The notes under the pieces were generated by a model. The model had not been told where the DNA came from and ran no database searches. It was given only the letters and a program-made list of their open reading frames with translations. This document shows, piece after piece, positions 1-7,732 of a DNA stretch of 37,523 nucleotides. Source of the DNA: Bauldia sp. (GTDB lineage Bacteria > Pseudomonadota > Alphaproteobacteria > Rhizobiales > Kaistiaceae); contig JADLGL010000033.1 of assembly GCA_020849325.1 (NCBI GenBank), forward strand, positions 1 to 37,523, in the 5' to 3' direction. A program made the position numbers and the translations under genes. Position 1 is the first letter of the stretch. Every line of letters begins with the position of its first letter.

Positions 1-388
1 CCTGACGGGTCGCTTCCTCGACGTTCATGTCGGGGCGGAATTCCCAGAGGATCACGCCGTCGCGCGTCAGATCGAGCGCGTAGACGTAGTTCGGCTTCGG
101 CGAGGCGATGTACATCGTGTCGCCGATGACGAGCGGCGAGGCCTCGTGCGAATCGAGGATGCCGATCTGCCAGGTCCAGGCGATCTGGAGCTGGTCGACA
201 TTGTCGAGCGTGATCTGGTCGAGCGTCGAGTAGTTCCAGCCGTTGTAGGTGATGGACGGCATCACGACGTTGCCGGGATCGGCAACGAGCGCCACGACGT
301 CGTCATTGGCGAGCGCCGGGCTCACCCCGGCGGCGGTGACGGCAGCGAAGGCGGTGCCGGTCAGTTTGAGCATGCGCGTTGAAGTCAA
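1..388 (-). CDS. xoxF: XoxF-like PQQ (lanthanide-type) methanol dehydrogenase, N-terminal part
   Basis: This is the N-terminal 129 codons of a periplasmic quinoprotein alcohol dehydrogenase; the rest lies beyond the left edge. A signal peptide ending in SPALA is followed by the family's first beta-propeller blade: YNGWNYSTLDQIT, then NVDQLQIAWTW, HEASPLVIGDTMYIASP and NYVYALDLTRDG, a pattern typical of XoxF/MxaF rather than of the other two dehydrogenases here. The visible part stops just before the place where the family carries its adjacent Cys pair, so that and the metal site cannot be checked. I prefer a TTG start at 388-386, because GGAGGG at 400-395 lies 6 bases upstream; the ATG at 373-371 is the alternative but sits about 21 bases from that site. 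The gene is divergent from the dehydrogenase at 1295. Expected role: oxidation of methanol or another short alcohol in the periplasm, passing electrons to a cytochrome c. Confidence 0.8.
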   Translation of the reverse strand, partial: MTSTRMLKLTGTAFAAVTAAGVSPALANDDVVALVADPGNVVMPSITYNGWNYSTLDQITLDNVDQLQIAWTWQIGILDSHEASPLVIGDTMYIASPKPNYVYALDLTRDGVILWEFRPDMNVEEATRQ

Positions 389-1294
389 AGGTTTCCCTCC
401 TGTTGCTGCCTGTCGCGGCAGACAGTTCTGCTGCCCGTTTCGGCAGCGTTATTTGATTGCCTGTGGCGATTCCTCGCCGCCTCGGTCTCGGTAGCCTTGT
501 GGTGCAGCGTCCTCCCTGTCTGAGCCGGTAGCAGCTCATCCTGCTCAGGAAGGAGACAAACCGGTTGCCGGGCAACCCGGAGTCGGCGTGAACACCAATA
601 TCGCGCGGCAGAATCGAGGCGCGACAACGGGTCCACCATCAGATTGACGCCGGATGCGACGGAAAGATTTGCAGAAGAGACCCGATCGGCGGTCGGGCTG
701 GCGGCGATGGTCTTGCGGCGATTGAGGGTCAGAGCAAGATATTCACGGTCGGAGGCACCGAAGAACGATCGGCGGCCGATCGAAATACGCGTGATCACGG
801 AGGTGTGAATGCAGTGCGCCATCCGGTTTGACTGGATGGGCGTTCGAGCCGTTCCGGCGGAGCGCAGTGAACGAGCCGTCGGTCACTGCGGTAACACCCG
901 GAATGCCGCGCGCGAGCGGTCCGGAATCTCTTGTTCAAGGAACCGTGAACGCCTCGATCATGGCGATCAACACGCCGCGGCGGCCGACGGCGGGGGCAAC
1001 GCGGCTCGACAGCTTGCACGCTGCTGGTGTCGTTCCGCTTTCGCCGCCGGCAGGGGGATTCGCGCTCACGACCGCGCGACCTCTTCGGCGGCCGATTTGG
1101 CTATCGCATCCGGGCGCGCAAAAACTTGTGGTGGAAAGTCATATTTGTAGGCATGGTGACATCGGGCGTCGGGACAACCTAAAGTCCTCGCGCGTCCGGT
1201 CGGAACACCCCGCTGGTGCGCCGGTGGGGAGGACATTGGCTGACCGGTGACTGACGGTTTGAGCTTCAACGAAACAGGACCTGGGAGGGACCTC
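389..1294. other. Long divergent intergenic region between two PQQ dehydrogenases
   Basis: This 900-base stretch separates the leftward xoxF-like gene from the rightward dehydrogenase and has lower GC than its flanks. The open frames in it have no recognisable domain, no convincing ribosome binding site and no coding-like composition, so I call no gene. The leader of the xoxF-like gene holds two small hairpins: a 6-bp stem at 430-435/442-447 and a 5-bp stem at 410-414/421-425. The leader of the rightward gene holds a nested structure at 1196-1247. It probably carries both promoters and their control sites, but no convincing -35/-10 pair could be assigned. Confidence 0.5.
1196..1247 (+). promoter_or_regulatory. 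Predicted structured 5' leader of the first PQQ dehydrogenase
   Basis: An outer stem CCGGTC (1196-1201) pairs with GACCGG (1242-1247) and encloses an inner 9-bp stem 1208-1216/1221-1229 with loop TGCG, containing two G-U pairs. It lies 47 bases before the start codon. It matches no riboswitch class I know; it could affect translation, or be a chance fold in GC-rich DNA. Confidence 0.25.
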
Positions 1295-3037
1295 ATGAGG
1301 CATTCGAAACTGCTCCTTGCACTCGTAGCGTCGACGTCGTCGCTACTGGCGGTGCAGACGGCATCCGCTCAAGACGGGCCGGCCGCCAATCTCGCCACGA
1401 TCACGGCCGATACCCTGCTGAACCCGGCCGACGGTGACTGGCTGATGTGGCGCCGCACCTATGACGGCTGGGGCTACAGCCCGCTCGACCAGATCAACCA
1501 GGACAACGTCGGCGACCTTCGCCTCGAATGGTCCTGGGGCATGTCGGCCGGCGGCACGCAGCAGACGCCGATCGTCTATGACGGCGTCATGTTCCTTCAG
1601 AACTCGGATCACACGATCCAGGCGCTGGACGCGACCAACGGCCAGCTGATCTGGCAGTACGAGCACGATCTGCCCGACGGCGTGAACCCGGCCGGCGAGC
1701 GTGCCATGGCGATCTGGGGCGACACCCTCATCGTCGCGACCCGCGACAGCCACGTCCTCGCCATCGACTTCCGCACCGGCGAACTGGTGTGGGACACGGT
1801 GATCGCCGACTACACGATGCGGTACGCGAACTCGTCGGGCCCGATCGTCGCCAACGGCGTCGTCGTCCAGGGCACGACCGGTTGCGGCCAGGCCCAGCCG
1901 GGCGGCTGCTTCTTCACCGGCCTCGACGCCGCCACCGGCGCCATCCTCTGGAAGGTGAACACCATCGCCCAGGGCGATGACCCGAACACCAACACCTGGA
2001 ACGGCGTCCCGGTCGAGAACCGCTTCGGCGGCTCGGCGTGGATTCCGGGGTCGTACGACCCCGTCCAGAACCTGATCTTCGCCGGCACCGGCCAGATCTA
2101 TCCGTGGAACGCGGAAATGGCGGGTCTCGTCCCGCGCAGCGCGGACCCGAACCTCAGCAACGAGGCGCTGTACACCAACTCCACTCTCGCCCTCGATCCG
2201 ACCACGGGCGAGATGAAGTGGTACCATCAGTACCTCCCGACCGACTCCCTCGACCTCGACTACGTCTACGAGCGCATCCTCGTCGACCTCGAGGTCGATG
2301 GCGTGATGCGGCAGACGGTGGTCACCACCGGCAAGCTGGGCATCATCGAGGTCCTCGACCGCGTCAGCGGCGACTTCCTCTGGGCGCGTGAGACCGTGCC
2401 GCAGAACGTCGTCCTGTCGTGGGATCCCGACACGGGCGTCAAGACGATCAACCCCGAGGTCATGCCGGTCATCGGCCAGACCACCTTCAACTGCCCGGCG
2501 GACCCGGGTGGCAGAGCGTGGCAGGCGACGTCCTACAGCCCGCGGACGGGTGCCCTGTACCTGCCGACGGTCGAGTTCTGCTCCAACACCACGGTGCAGC
2601 CGCTCGATCCCGGCCAGGCCTACACCGGCGGCGGTCGCCAGACCTACGCCCGCGTGCCGGTTCCGGACAGCGACGGCAACATCGGCCAGGTCCGCGCCAT
2701 CAACCTGACCGACCAGTCGGAGATGTGGCAGTACCGTCAGCGCGCCCCGGTCACCACCTCGACCCTGCCGACCGGCGGTGGTCTGGTGTTCGTCGGCACG
2801 CTCGACCGTCGCCTCCTCGCCTTCAACGACGAGACCGGCGAACTGCTGTGGGAGAGCCCGGCGCTCATCAACGCGCTGGAATCGTTCCCGATCACCTATG
2901 AAGTCGACGGCCGCCAGTACGTTGCCGTCGGCGCGAGCTTCGGCAACGGCCTCGGCCGCCTGATCTCGCTGACGCCGGAAGTCCGTCGTCCGCCGACCAA
3001 CCCGGTCGCCATGTTCGTCTTCGCGCTTCCGGAATAA
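1295..3037 (+). CDS. PQQ-dependent alcohol dehydrogenase, soluble periplasmic
   Basis: A 580-residue quinoprotein with a signal peptide (about residues 1-25, ending TASA) and an eight-bladed propeller fold inferred from repeated motifs such as WRRTYDGWGYSPLDQI (53-68), LDATNGQLIW, FDPTTG-like DPTTGEMKW and FNDETGELLW. There is no C-terminal haem domain, so electrons must go to a separate cytochrome c. The catalytic-base region reads DSLDLDY, giving D320-x-D322; the second Asp is the signature associated with lanthanide-using members. However, the adjacent Cys pair of methanol dehydrogenase is absent, and the usual Glu and Asn metal ligands appear replaced by a C197...C205 loop and by GGSAW. 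The ATG at 1295 follows GGGAGGG by 5 bases; an upstream in-frame ATG at 1247 would add 16 residues ahead of the signal peptide and is less likely. The substrate is not predictable. It is about half identical by eye to the dehydrogenase at 5915. Confidence 0.9.
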   Translation: MRHSKLLLALVASTSSLLAVQTASAQDGPAANLATITADTLLNPADGDWLMWRRTYDGWGYSPLDQINQDNVGDLRLEWSWGMSAGGTQQTPIVYDGVMFLQNSDHTIQALDATNGQLIWQYEHDLPDGVNPAGERAMAIWGDTLIVATRDSHVLAIDFRTGELVWDTVIADYTMRYANSSGPIVANGVVVQGTTGCGQAQPGGCFFTGLDAATGAILWKVNTIAQGDDPNTNTWNGVPVENRFGGSAWIPGSYDPVQNLIFAGTGQIYPWNAEMAGLVPRSADPNLSNEALYTNSTLALDPTTGEMKWYHQYLPTDSLDLDYVYERILVDLEVDGVMRQTVVTTGKLGIIEVLDRVSGDFLWARETVPQNVVLSWDPDTGVKTINPEVMPVIGQTTFNCPADPGGRAWQATSYSPRTGALYLPTVEFCSNTTVQPLDPGQAYTGGGRQTYARVPVPDSDGNIGQVRAINLTDQSEMWQYRQRAPVTTSTLPTGGGLVFVGTLDRRLLAFNDETGELLWESPALINALESFPITYEVDGRQYVAVGASFGNGLGRLISLTPEVRRPPTNPVAMFVFALPE

Positions 3038-3060
3038 GCTCCGGCCAGTGCAGCGAAACC

Positions 3061-3090
3061 CGCCGGGCGGACCTCACGGTCCGCCCGGCG
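3061..3090 (+). terminator. Intra-operon hairpin between dehydrogenase and XoxJ-like gene
   Basis: A perfect 13-bp GC-rich stem (3061-3073 with 3078-3090) and loop TCAC are followed by CCTTTTC. It lies between the dehydrogenase stop and the next start, 19 bases before the binding-protein ATG. It probably acts as a partial terminator or as an mRNA 3'-end stabiliser, giving more dehydrogenase than XoxJ-like protein. Confidence 0.75.
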
Positions 3091-3109
3091 CCTTTTCAGG
3101 GGATGGACA

Positions 3110-3979
3110 ATGCCGTCAATCACGACGCCGCTCCGCCGTGCCGCCCCCCTCGTCCTGCTGGCGCTCGCCGCGCTCGCCGCCATCGTCGCGCCGCGGCCCG
3201 CTGCGAGCCAGGAGCCCGAATTCTTCGACGTCCCCTGGGCGTACAATCAGTGGATGTTCGGCCGTCCGATGGACATGTCGACGCTGCGCTACTGCGTCGA
3301 CACGCGCGAGCCCGACTGGGAGGTCGCCGCCGCGATCGCGGACACGATCGCCCGGGGACTGCTCCTCGAATCGCAGCGCTACGTCGTCGATACCCCCGTC
3401 ACCGTCGCCGACGACATCACCCGCATCTACGCGATCATGCTGGAGCATTGCGACCTTCACATGGGCTTCAAGCTCATCCCCGAAGGCTACGATACGTGGG
3501 TGACGCTCACCGACGCCTACTATGTGAGCCAGTACGTCTACGTCTCCGCCAACCCCGATGTGAGGCAGCTCGGCGATGTCCCGCGTGACCGCCCGATCGG
3601 CGCCACGATCGGCACGTCCGGCCATCTCGGCCTTCTCACCTATCTTCGGACCGCCGGCACCGGGCAGCGCTGGCCGATCTTCCCGATGGCGAACGACGAC
3701 CTCGCTTTGCAGGCGCTCCTCAATGGCACCGTCGACGTCGCGCTCGTCTGGGCGCCGACCCTGTGGGCGAAGCAGCGCTCCGACCCGGCCTATGCCGCCC
3801 TCCACGCCATTCAGCCGAACCCGGTGCAGCCGACATCGCTCGGGGTGGGCGCGATCCTCCTCGCCGACCAGATATTCCTCCGCGCCGCGGTCGATGAGGC
3901 CATCGCCGCGCTGAAGGCGGACGGGACGTTCGGCGAGATCCTCGAATTCTACGGCTTCCCGGCGACCGCGCTTCCCTGA
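3110..3979 (+). CDS. XoxJ/MxaJ-like periplasmic solute-binding-fold protein
   Basis: A 289-residue exported protein with a signal peptide (about 1-33, ending RPAAS) and a family-3 extracellular solute-binding fold. XoxJ/MxaJ signs are Cys62 in LRYCVDTREPDW at the start of the mature domain and Cys114 in EHCDLHMGF, equivalent to the CDVVMG motif of MxaJ/XoxJ. The C-terminal lobe has LLNGTVDVALVWAP and ends FYGFPATALP. In methylotrophs such proteins sit beside the dehydrogenase gene and are thought to help activate or mature the enzyme rather than to feed a transporter; no permease or ATPase is adjacent, which agrees. The start follows CAGGGGA by a few bases and a hairpin by 19. It is the last gene of its unit, convergent with the di-haem cytochrome gene. 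It is only distantly similar to its counterpart at 7733. Confidence 0.8.
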   Translation: MPSITTPLRRAAPLVLLALAALAAIVAPRPAASQEPEFFDVPWAYNQWMFGRPMDMSTLRYCVDTREPDWEVAAAIADTIARGLLLESQRYVVDTPVTVADDITRIYAIMLEHCDLHMGFKLIPEGYDTWVTLTDAYYVSQYVYVSANPDVRQLGDVPRDRPIGATIGTSGHLGLLTYLRTAGTGQRWPIFPMANDDLALQALLNGTVDVALVWAPTLWAKQRSDPAYAALHAIQPNPVQPTSLGVGAILLADQIFLRAAVDEAIAALKADGTFGEILEFYGFPATALP

Positions 3980-4064
3980 GCCGACCGCCTCGGAACGCCG
4001 CGCGCAGGGGCACGGCCCCGGCAATGGTCTCGCCGCGCCCGGCGTCCGGCCCGCGCCGTACCTC

Positions 4065-4119
4065 CGAAACGATCGCGGGCCGGAGCGGTTCTCGCGCTCC
4101 GGCCCGCACGTTCGTTTCG
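4065..4119. terminator. Bidirectional terminator between convergent genes
   Basis: A 13-bp perfect stem (4075-4087 with 4095-4107) is extended by an outer 8-bp stem (CGAAACGA at 4065-4072 with TCGTTTCG at 4112-4119). It lies between the stop of the XoxJ-like gene (3979) and the stop of the leftward cytochrome gene (4128), where one structure can end transcription from both sides. There is no long T tract on either strand. Confidence 0.7.
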
Positions 4120-4127
4120 GGCGTCTG

Positions 4128-5048
4128 TCAGGGCGTGGGCGTCATGACGAGCGCGCCGAGCGCCGCGACGTCGTCCGGTAGTTCCTCCGTGCCGGCCGTG
4201 AAGCCGTTGTGCGTGAGGATGTAGGCCACGAGGTCGGCGTAGATCGACGCCTGGTATCCACCAGGATTGTCGGGCGGCATGGCGGTGCTCGTGAACAGGA
4301 ACAGCGCCGAGGCCGGCGCGCCGTTCAGGTACTTGCCCTCGAAGACGTTGCCGCGGAGCGGCGGCCCGCCGATCAGGCCGCCATTGAGGCTGGCGCCGTG
4401 GCACTCCTCGCAGTCGCGCGTGTAGCGGCGCTCGCCGCGATCCACCTGGGCCTGCGTGAAGGTGACCGGCGTCCCGGCCGGCGCATCCGCCGCCGGCGCG
4501 CCGCCGGGGGTCAGCGTTGCGAGATAGGCGATCAGGTTGGCGCGCGTCGCCTCGTCGGCGATGCCCCCGAAGGGCATCGTCGTGCCCGGGATCGCCGCCT
4601 GCGGCGATTCGAGGAAGGCGTTCAGGTAATCGATGGTCCAGATGCCGCCGGCAGCCCCAGCGGCTGCCATGCCGGGCGAATAGTTGAAGCCCGCGGACGC
4701 GGCGACCGGATGATCGACGATGCCGAACAGATTGGGGCCGAATCGCGCCGGCTCACCCTCTCCGAAGGAGTGGCAGCCGGCGCACTGCAGCGAGGCCGCC
4801 TGCCCCGCGGCGACGTCGCCCGCCGCCACGAGCGCGGCGAAGCCGGTTGCCTCCGGCGCCGGCGGCGTCGCCGGAGCGGGCGGTGTGGCCTGGGCCAGGA
4901 CGATGGCATGGGCGTTGCCCGCCGCCGCGAGGCCGGTCGGTTGGGCCGTTTCGGCCATGGGGGCCGATGCCGCGACGGCCCAGGCCCCGGCGGCTACGCC
5001 GAACGTCAGTACGACGCGCCCGGCGCGATGGCGAATGGTGGGGTTCAA
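4128..5048 (-). CDS. Di-haem cytochrome c
   Basis: A 306-residue exported cytochrome with two class I haem domains. Haem 1 is bound by CAGCH (about 89-93) with a likely axial Met in TTMPFGGI (about 158); haem 2 by CEECH (about 213-217) with a likely axial Met in TAMPPDN (about 257). An Ala/Pro-rich segment precedes domain 1. The end, YADLVAYILTHNGF plus about 25 residues, matches the end of the mono-haem cytochrome at 5318, so the second domain and that protein share ancestry. I start it at TTG 5048-5046, which has AGGGAGAG a suitable distance upstream and places a hydrophobic signal peptide directly at the N-terminus; a longer frame back to 5117 has no good site. The likely role is as electron acceptor for the periplasmic PQQ dehydrogenases on either side, passing electrons towards the respiratory chain. 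Confidence 0.87.
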   Translation of the reverse strand: MNPTIRHRAGRVVLTFGVAAGAWAVAASAPMAETAQPTGLAAAGNAHAIVLAQATPPAPATPPAPEATGFAALVAAGDVAAGQAASLQCAGCHSFGEGEPARFGPNLFGIVDHPVAASAGFNYSPGMAAAGAAGGIWTIDYLNAFLESPQAAIPGTTMPFGGIADEATRANLIAYLATLTPGGAPAADAPAGTPVTFTQAQVDRGERRYTRDCEECHGASLNGGLIGGPPLRGNVFEGKYLNGAPASALFLFTSTAMPPDNPGGYQASIYADLVAYILTHNGFTAGTEELPDDVAALGALVMTPTP

Positions 5049-5192
5049 AGCATTTCTCTCCCTGGCTGCCTTGCCGATGCGACAACGGACCCGCCCCGCG
5101 AGAGAAGCGGGGACCACTGCACGCAGGCAACATGCGACGACGAGGTGCCAGCGGCAAGGTGGCCCGGCACGCCTCGGCAGCTACTTTCTGCG

Positions 5193-5224
5193 TTGCATAT
5201 GTTGATATCAAGAGTCATGATATC
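5193..5224. promoter_or_regulatory. Candidate divergent control region of the two cytochrome genes
   Basis: The 269-base gap between the two divergent cytochrome genes has a short AT-rich island with two GATATC hexamers (5204-5209 and 5219-5224), 15 bases apart, next to TTGCAT at 5193. A weak rightward promoter TTGCAT - 17 - CATGAT can be read. The paired hexamers could be an operator, but this rests on pattern alone. Confidence 0.3.
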
Positions 5225-5317
5225 TGCGTCAAACGGCGGTCCCGCCAGTGGGACCCGCCAGGATTGCAGTCGGTTTCTCTGACGCAATCAACGTATTCGA
5301 TCCAGGAGCAAGAGCAC

Positions 5318-5770
5318 TTGTTTTCGGACTCCAACACTAGCCGTTCCTTCCGTCGCGTTGGGTCGGTCGCCGCGGGTCTCGCGGGTCTTTTCGCGCTGGG
5401 TGCCGCCACGGTGGCCGTCGCCCAGGGCACGCCGCCCGGGACGCCCGCGCCGGCCGATGCGGCAGCTCCCGGCGCGTTCACCGCCGAGCAGGCCGAGCGC
5501 GGCATGACGGCGTACAATGCGCGCTGCGCCATTTGCCACGGCGAAGACATCACCCACGCGGTCATGAACTACGCGGACGCCGGCCAGTTCTACGGCTTCA
5601 TCTCGACCGAGATGCCGGCATCGGCCCCCGGCAGCCTGCAGCCGCAGATGTATGCCGACATCATCGCCTATCTCCTGAGCGTCAACGGCTTTGCCGTCGG
5701 CCCGCAGGAGCTGCTTCCCGATCTGGCCGTCCTCGAACAGATCGTCATCAAGGCGCCGGTGACGCCCTAG
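5318..5770 (+). CDS. Mono-haem cytochrome c (XoxG-like role)
   Basis: A 150-residue exported cytochrome c. Residues 1-36 form an Arg-containing signal peptide ending AVAQ; then come an Ala/Pro linker, FTAEQAERGMTAYNARC, the haem site CAICH (70-74) and a likely axial Met99 in STEMPASAPG. The C-terminal YADIIAYLLSVNGF segment resembles the haem domains fused to some quinohaemoprotein alcohol dehydrogenases and the second domain of the neighbouring di-haem cytochrome. The only good start is TTG at 5318, with AGGAG about 9 bases upstream; there is no in-frame ATG near the signal peptide. It lies directly upstream of the dehydrogenase at 5915 and is probably its electron acceptor, analogous to XoxG/MxaG, though I see no detailed similarity to those. 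A hairpin overlaps its stop codon. Confidence 0.87.
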   Translation: MFSDSNTSRSFRRVGSVAAGLAGLFALGAATVAVAQGTPPGTPAPADAAAPGAFTAEQAERGMTAYNARCAICHGEDITHAVMNYADAGQFYGFISTEMPASAPGSLQPQMYADIIAYLLSVNGFAVGPQELLPDLAVLEQIVIKAPVTP

Positions 5771-5783
5771 ATCAGGGCGTCAC
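5759..5783 (+). terminator. Hairpin over the cytochrome stop codon
   Basis: A 10-bp perfect stem (5759-5768 with 5774-5783) contains the TAG stop. No T tract follows, so it may be a weak terminator or a 3'-end stabiliser before the dehydrogenase leader. Confidence 0.5.
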
Positions 5784-5881
5784 GACCAGACTGAAGCCAA
5801 CTGTAAAAAAAGAATCTGCATTCATGCGGGCATGAAGACCCGCGCATATAACACAGACCGGCACGAACAGAGGTTCAGGGG

Positions 5882-5900
5882 GATTGTCTAAAAAACAATC
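5882..5900 (+). promoter_or_regulatory. Small hairpin abutting the dehydrogenase ribosome binding site
   Basis: GATTGT (5882-5887) pairs with ACAATC (5895-5900) around an A-rich loop and ends directly at GGGAGGA (5901-5907), the ribosome binding site of the gene at 5915. The AT-rich stretch from about 5800 to 5900 probably holds the promoter, but no clear -35/-10 pair is seen. Confidence 0.3.
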
Positions 5901-5914
5901 GGGAGGAATCTCTT

Positions 5915-7660
5915 ATGAGAAGAGGCTTGTTGCTTACCGTTACTTCGCTGGCGGCCCTTGGGACGGCCTTCGGCACCGCGATCGCGCAGGATGCGGCCGC
6001 ACCGACGCGCACCTGGACGCCCGTCACCGATGAGATGATCATCAACCCGGCGCCGGGCGACTGGCTGCAGTGGCGCCGTACGGTCGACAACTGGGGCTAC
6101 AGCCCACTCGACCAGATCAACCGCGACAACGTCGATCAGCTGACGCTCGCCTGGGCGTGGCCGATGGCCGAGCTCGGCCAGCAGGAAGTGGCGCCGATCG
6201 TCCATGACGGCATCATGTACCTGGCGACCAACAACAACCAGATCGACGCGGTCGACGCCGTCACCGGCGATCTCATCTGGTCGTACACGCACGAGCGGCC
6301 CGAGTTCGAGGGCGGCTACCACAACAACCAGGCGATGCGGCAGAAGAACAGCGTCGCGCTGTATGGCGACAACGTCATCCTGACGACGGTCGACGCCAAG
6401 CTGATCGCCCTCAACGCGCTCACGGGCGCGGTGGCCTGGGAAGTCCAGGTCAACGAGTGGGAGAAGGGCTACAGCTTCACCGCCGGCCCGCTGATCGCCG
6501 ACGGCAAGATCTTCACCGGCACGTCGGGCTGCTCGATCACCGGCACCGCCGGCGCCTGCTGGATCACCGCGCACGACGCCAACACCGGCGAAGAACTCTG
6601 GCGCTTCAACACGCTCGGCGGCCCCGGCAACACGCTGGTCGACGAATCGTGGCGTGGCGTTCCGCCGGAAAACCGCTGGGGCGGCTCGCCGTGGGCGACG
6701 GGTGCCTACGATCCGGTCCTCGACATGGTGTTCTACGGCACCGGCATGCCGCTGCCCTACACCGAGCTCATCCGCGGCACCGGTGACGGCGACGTCCTCT
6801 ACACCAACTCGACGCTCGCGCTCGATGCCGATACCGGCGAGCTGATGTGGTACTTCCAGCACCTGCCGCGCGACAACTGGGACCTCGACAGCCCGTTCGA
6901 GCGTCTGCTGATCGACGCCGAGGTCGATGGCGTCATGCGCCAGCTCGTCGTCACCACCCCCGGCAAGAACGGCATCACCTTCGCCGTCGACCGGGCGACC
7001 GGCGAGTTCGTCTGGGCGACGGAAACGATCTACCAGAACGTCGTCTCGGAGATCACGCCGGAAGGCCGCGCGGTCGCCAACGTCGAGATCATCCCGACGG
7101 CCGAAGGCCAGCAGGTCGAGTTCTGCCCGGCAATCGGCGGCGGTCGCCTCTGGCAGGCCACCTCCTACAGCCCGCGGACGGGTCTCTTCTACCTGCCGGC
7201 GGCCAACACCTGCGCCACCCTTTCGCCGGTGCCGCAGAACCTCACCGTCGGCGGCGCGCCGGCGGGCATCCAGGGCGGTCCGACGACCCTCGCCCCCGGC
7301 GCCACGGGCGTTGGTTCGATCCACGCTCTCGCCGTCGGCGACGGCGCCCATGCCTACGACCTGCAGCAGGCCAACCGCTACACCAGCTCGATCCTGACCA
7401 CGGCTGGCGGCCTGATGTTCGTTGGTGACGGCGACCGTTACTTCTACGCCCTCAACGACGAGACGGGCGAGGAGATCTGGCGGGTCCGCCTGAACGCTGC
7501 CATCGGCGGCCACCCGATGACCTACGAGGTCGACGGCGTGCAGTACATTGCGGTGGCCGCGGGCCGCAGCAACCAGACCAATGCGAGCAACGTCCCCGGC
7601 GGCATCGGCGTGCCGCGCGGTTCGGGCAACTCGGTCTTCGTCTTCCGCCTCGGCGACTAG
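5915..7660 (+). CDS. PQQ-dependent alcohol dehydrogenase, soluble periplasmic (second copy)
   Basis: A 581-residue quinoprotein with a signal peptide (about 1-24, ending TAIA) and the same propeller layout as the 1295 gene: WRRTVDNWGYSPLDQI near 53-68, ALNALTGAVAWE, ALDADTGELMW and ALNDETGEEIW. The catalytic region reads NWDLDSP with D323-x-D325. As in its paralogue, the Cys-Cys pair is absent, a C206...C215 loop replaces the usual metal-ligand Glu segment, and the Asn ligand position is GGSPW. No haem domain. The ATG follows GGGAGGA by 7 bases. It is followed by a hairpin, an XoxJ-like gene, a membrane protein and a giant VWA protein, which looks like one operon. It is similar enough to the first copy to be a duplication, but divergent enough to suggest a different substrate. 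The substrate is unknown. Confidence 0.9.
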   Translation: MRRGLLLTVTSLAALGTAFGTAIAQDAAAPTRTWTPVTDEMIINPAPGDWLQWRRTVDNWGYSPLDQINRDNVDQLTLAWAWPMAELGQQEVAPIVHDGIMYLATNNNQIDAVDAVTGDLIWSYTHERPEFEGGYHNNQAMRQKNSVALYGDNVILTTVDAKLIALNALTGAVAWEVQVNEWEKGYSFTAGPLIADGKIFTGTSGCSITGTAGACWITAHDANTGEELWRFNTLGGPGNTLVDESWRGVPPENRWGGSPWATGAYDPVLDMVFYGTGMPLPYTELIRGTGDGDVLYTNSTLALDADTGELMWYFQHLPRDNWDLDSPFERLLIDAEVDGVMRQLVVTTPGKNGITFAVDRATGEFVWATETIYQNVVSEITPEGRAVANVEIIPTAEGQQVEFCPAIGGGRLWQATSYSPRTGLFYLPAANTCATLSPVPQNLTVGGAPAGIQGGPTTLAPGATGVGSIHALAVGDGAHAYDLQQANRYTSSILTTAGGLMFVGDGDRYFYALNDETGEEIWRVRLNAAIGGHPMTYEVDGVQYIAVAAGRSNQTNASNVPGGIGVPRGSGNSVFVFRLGD

Positions 7661-7679
7661 ACGCGACCGGCCGCAATCC

Positions 7680-7705
7680 GGCTCCGGGGCGAACGCCCCG
7701 GAGCC
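7680..7705 (+). terminator. Intra-operon hairpin between dehydrogenase and XoxJ-like gene (second unit)
   Basis: A perfect 11-bp stem (7680-7690 with 7695-7705) with loop GAAC lies between the dehydrogenase stop and the XoxJ-like start, the same place as the 3061-3090 hairpin in the first unit, though the sequence differs. Likely role: partial termination or mRNA end protection. Confidence 0.7.
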
Positions 7706-7732
7706 ATTTCCGACCTCGCAGGACATCGCGCC

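Noticed and set aside
385-822. 145-codon leftward ORF in the xoxF-dehydrogenase gap
   Set aside because: No recognisable domain, composition unlike neighbouring genes and no ribosome binding site; it also overlaps the xoxF-like start region.
828-1250. 140-codon rightward ORF before the first dehydrogenase
   Set aside because: Low-quality composition, no domain and no ribosome binding site; it overlaps the likely leader of the dehydrogenase gene.
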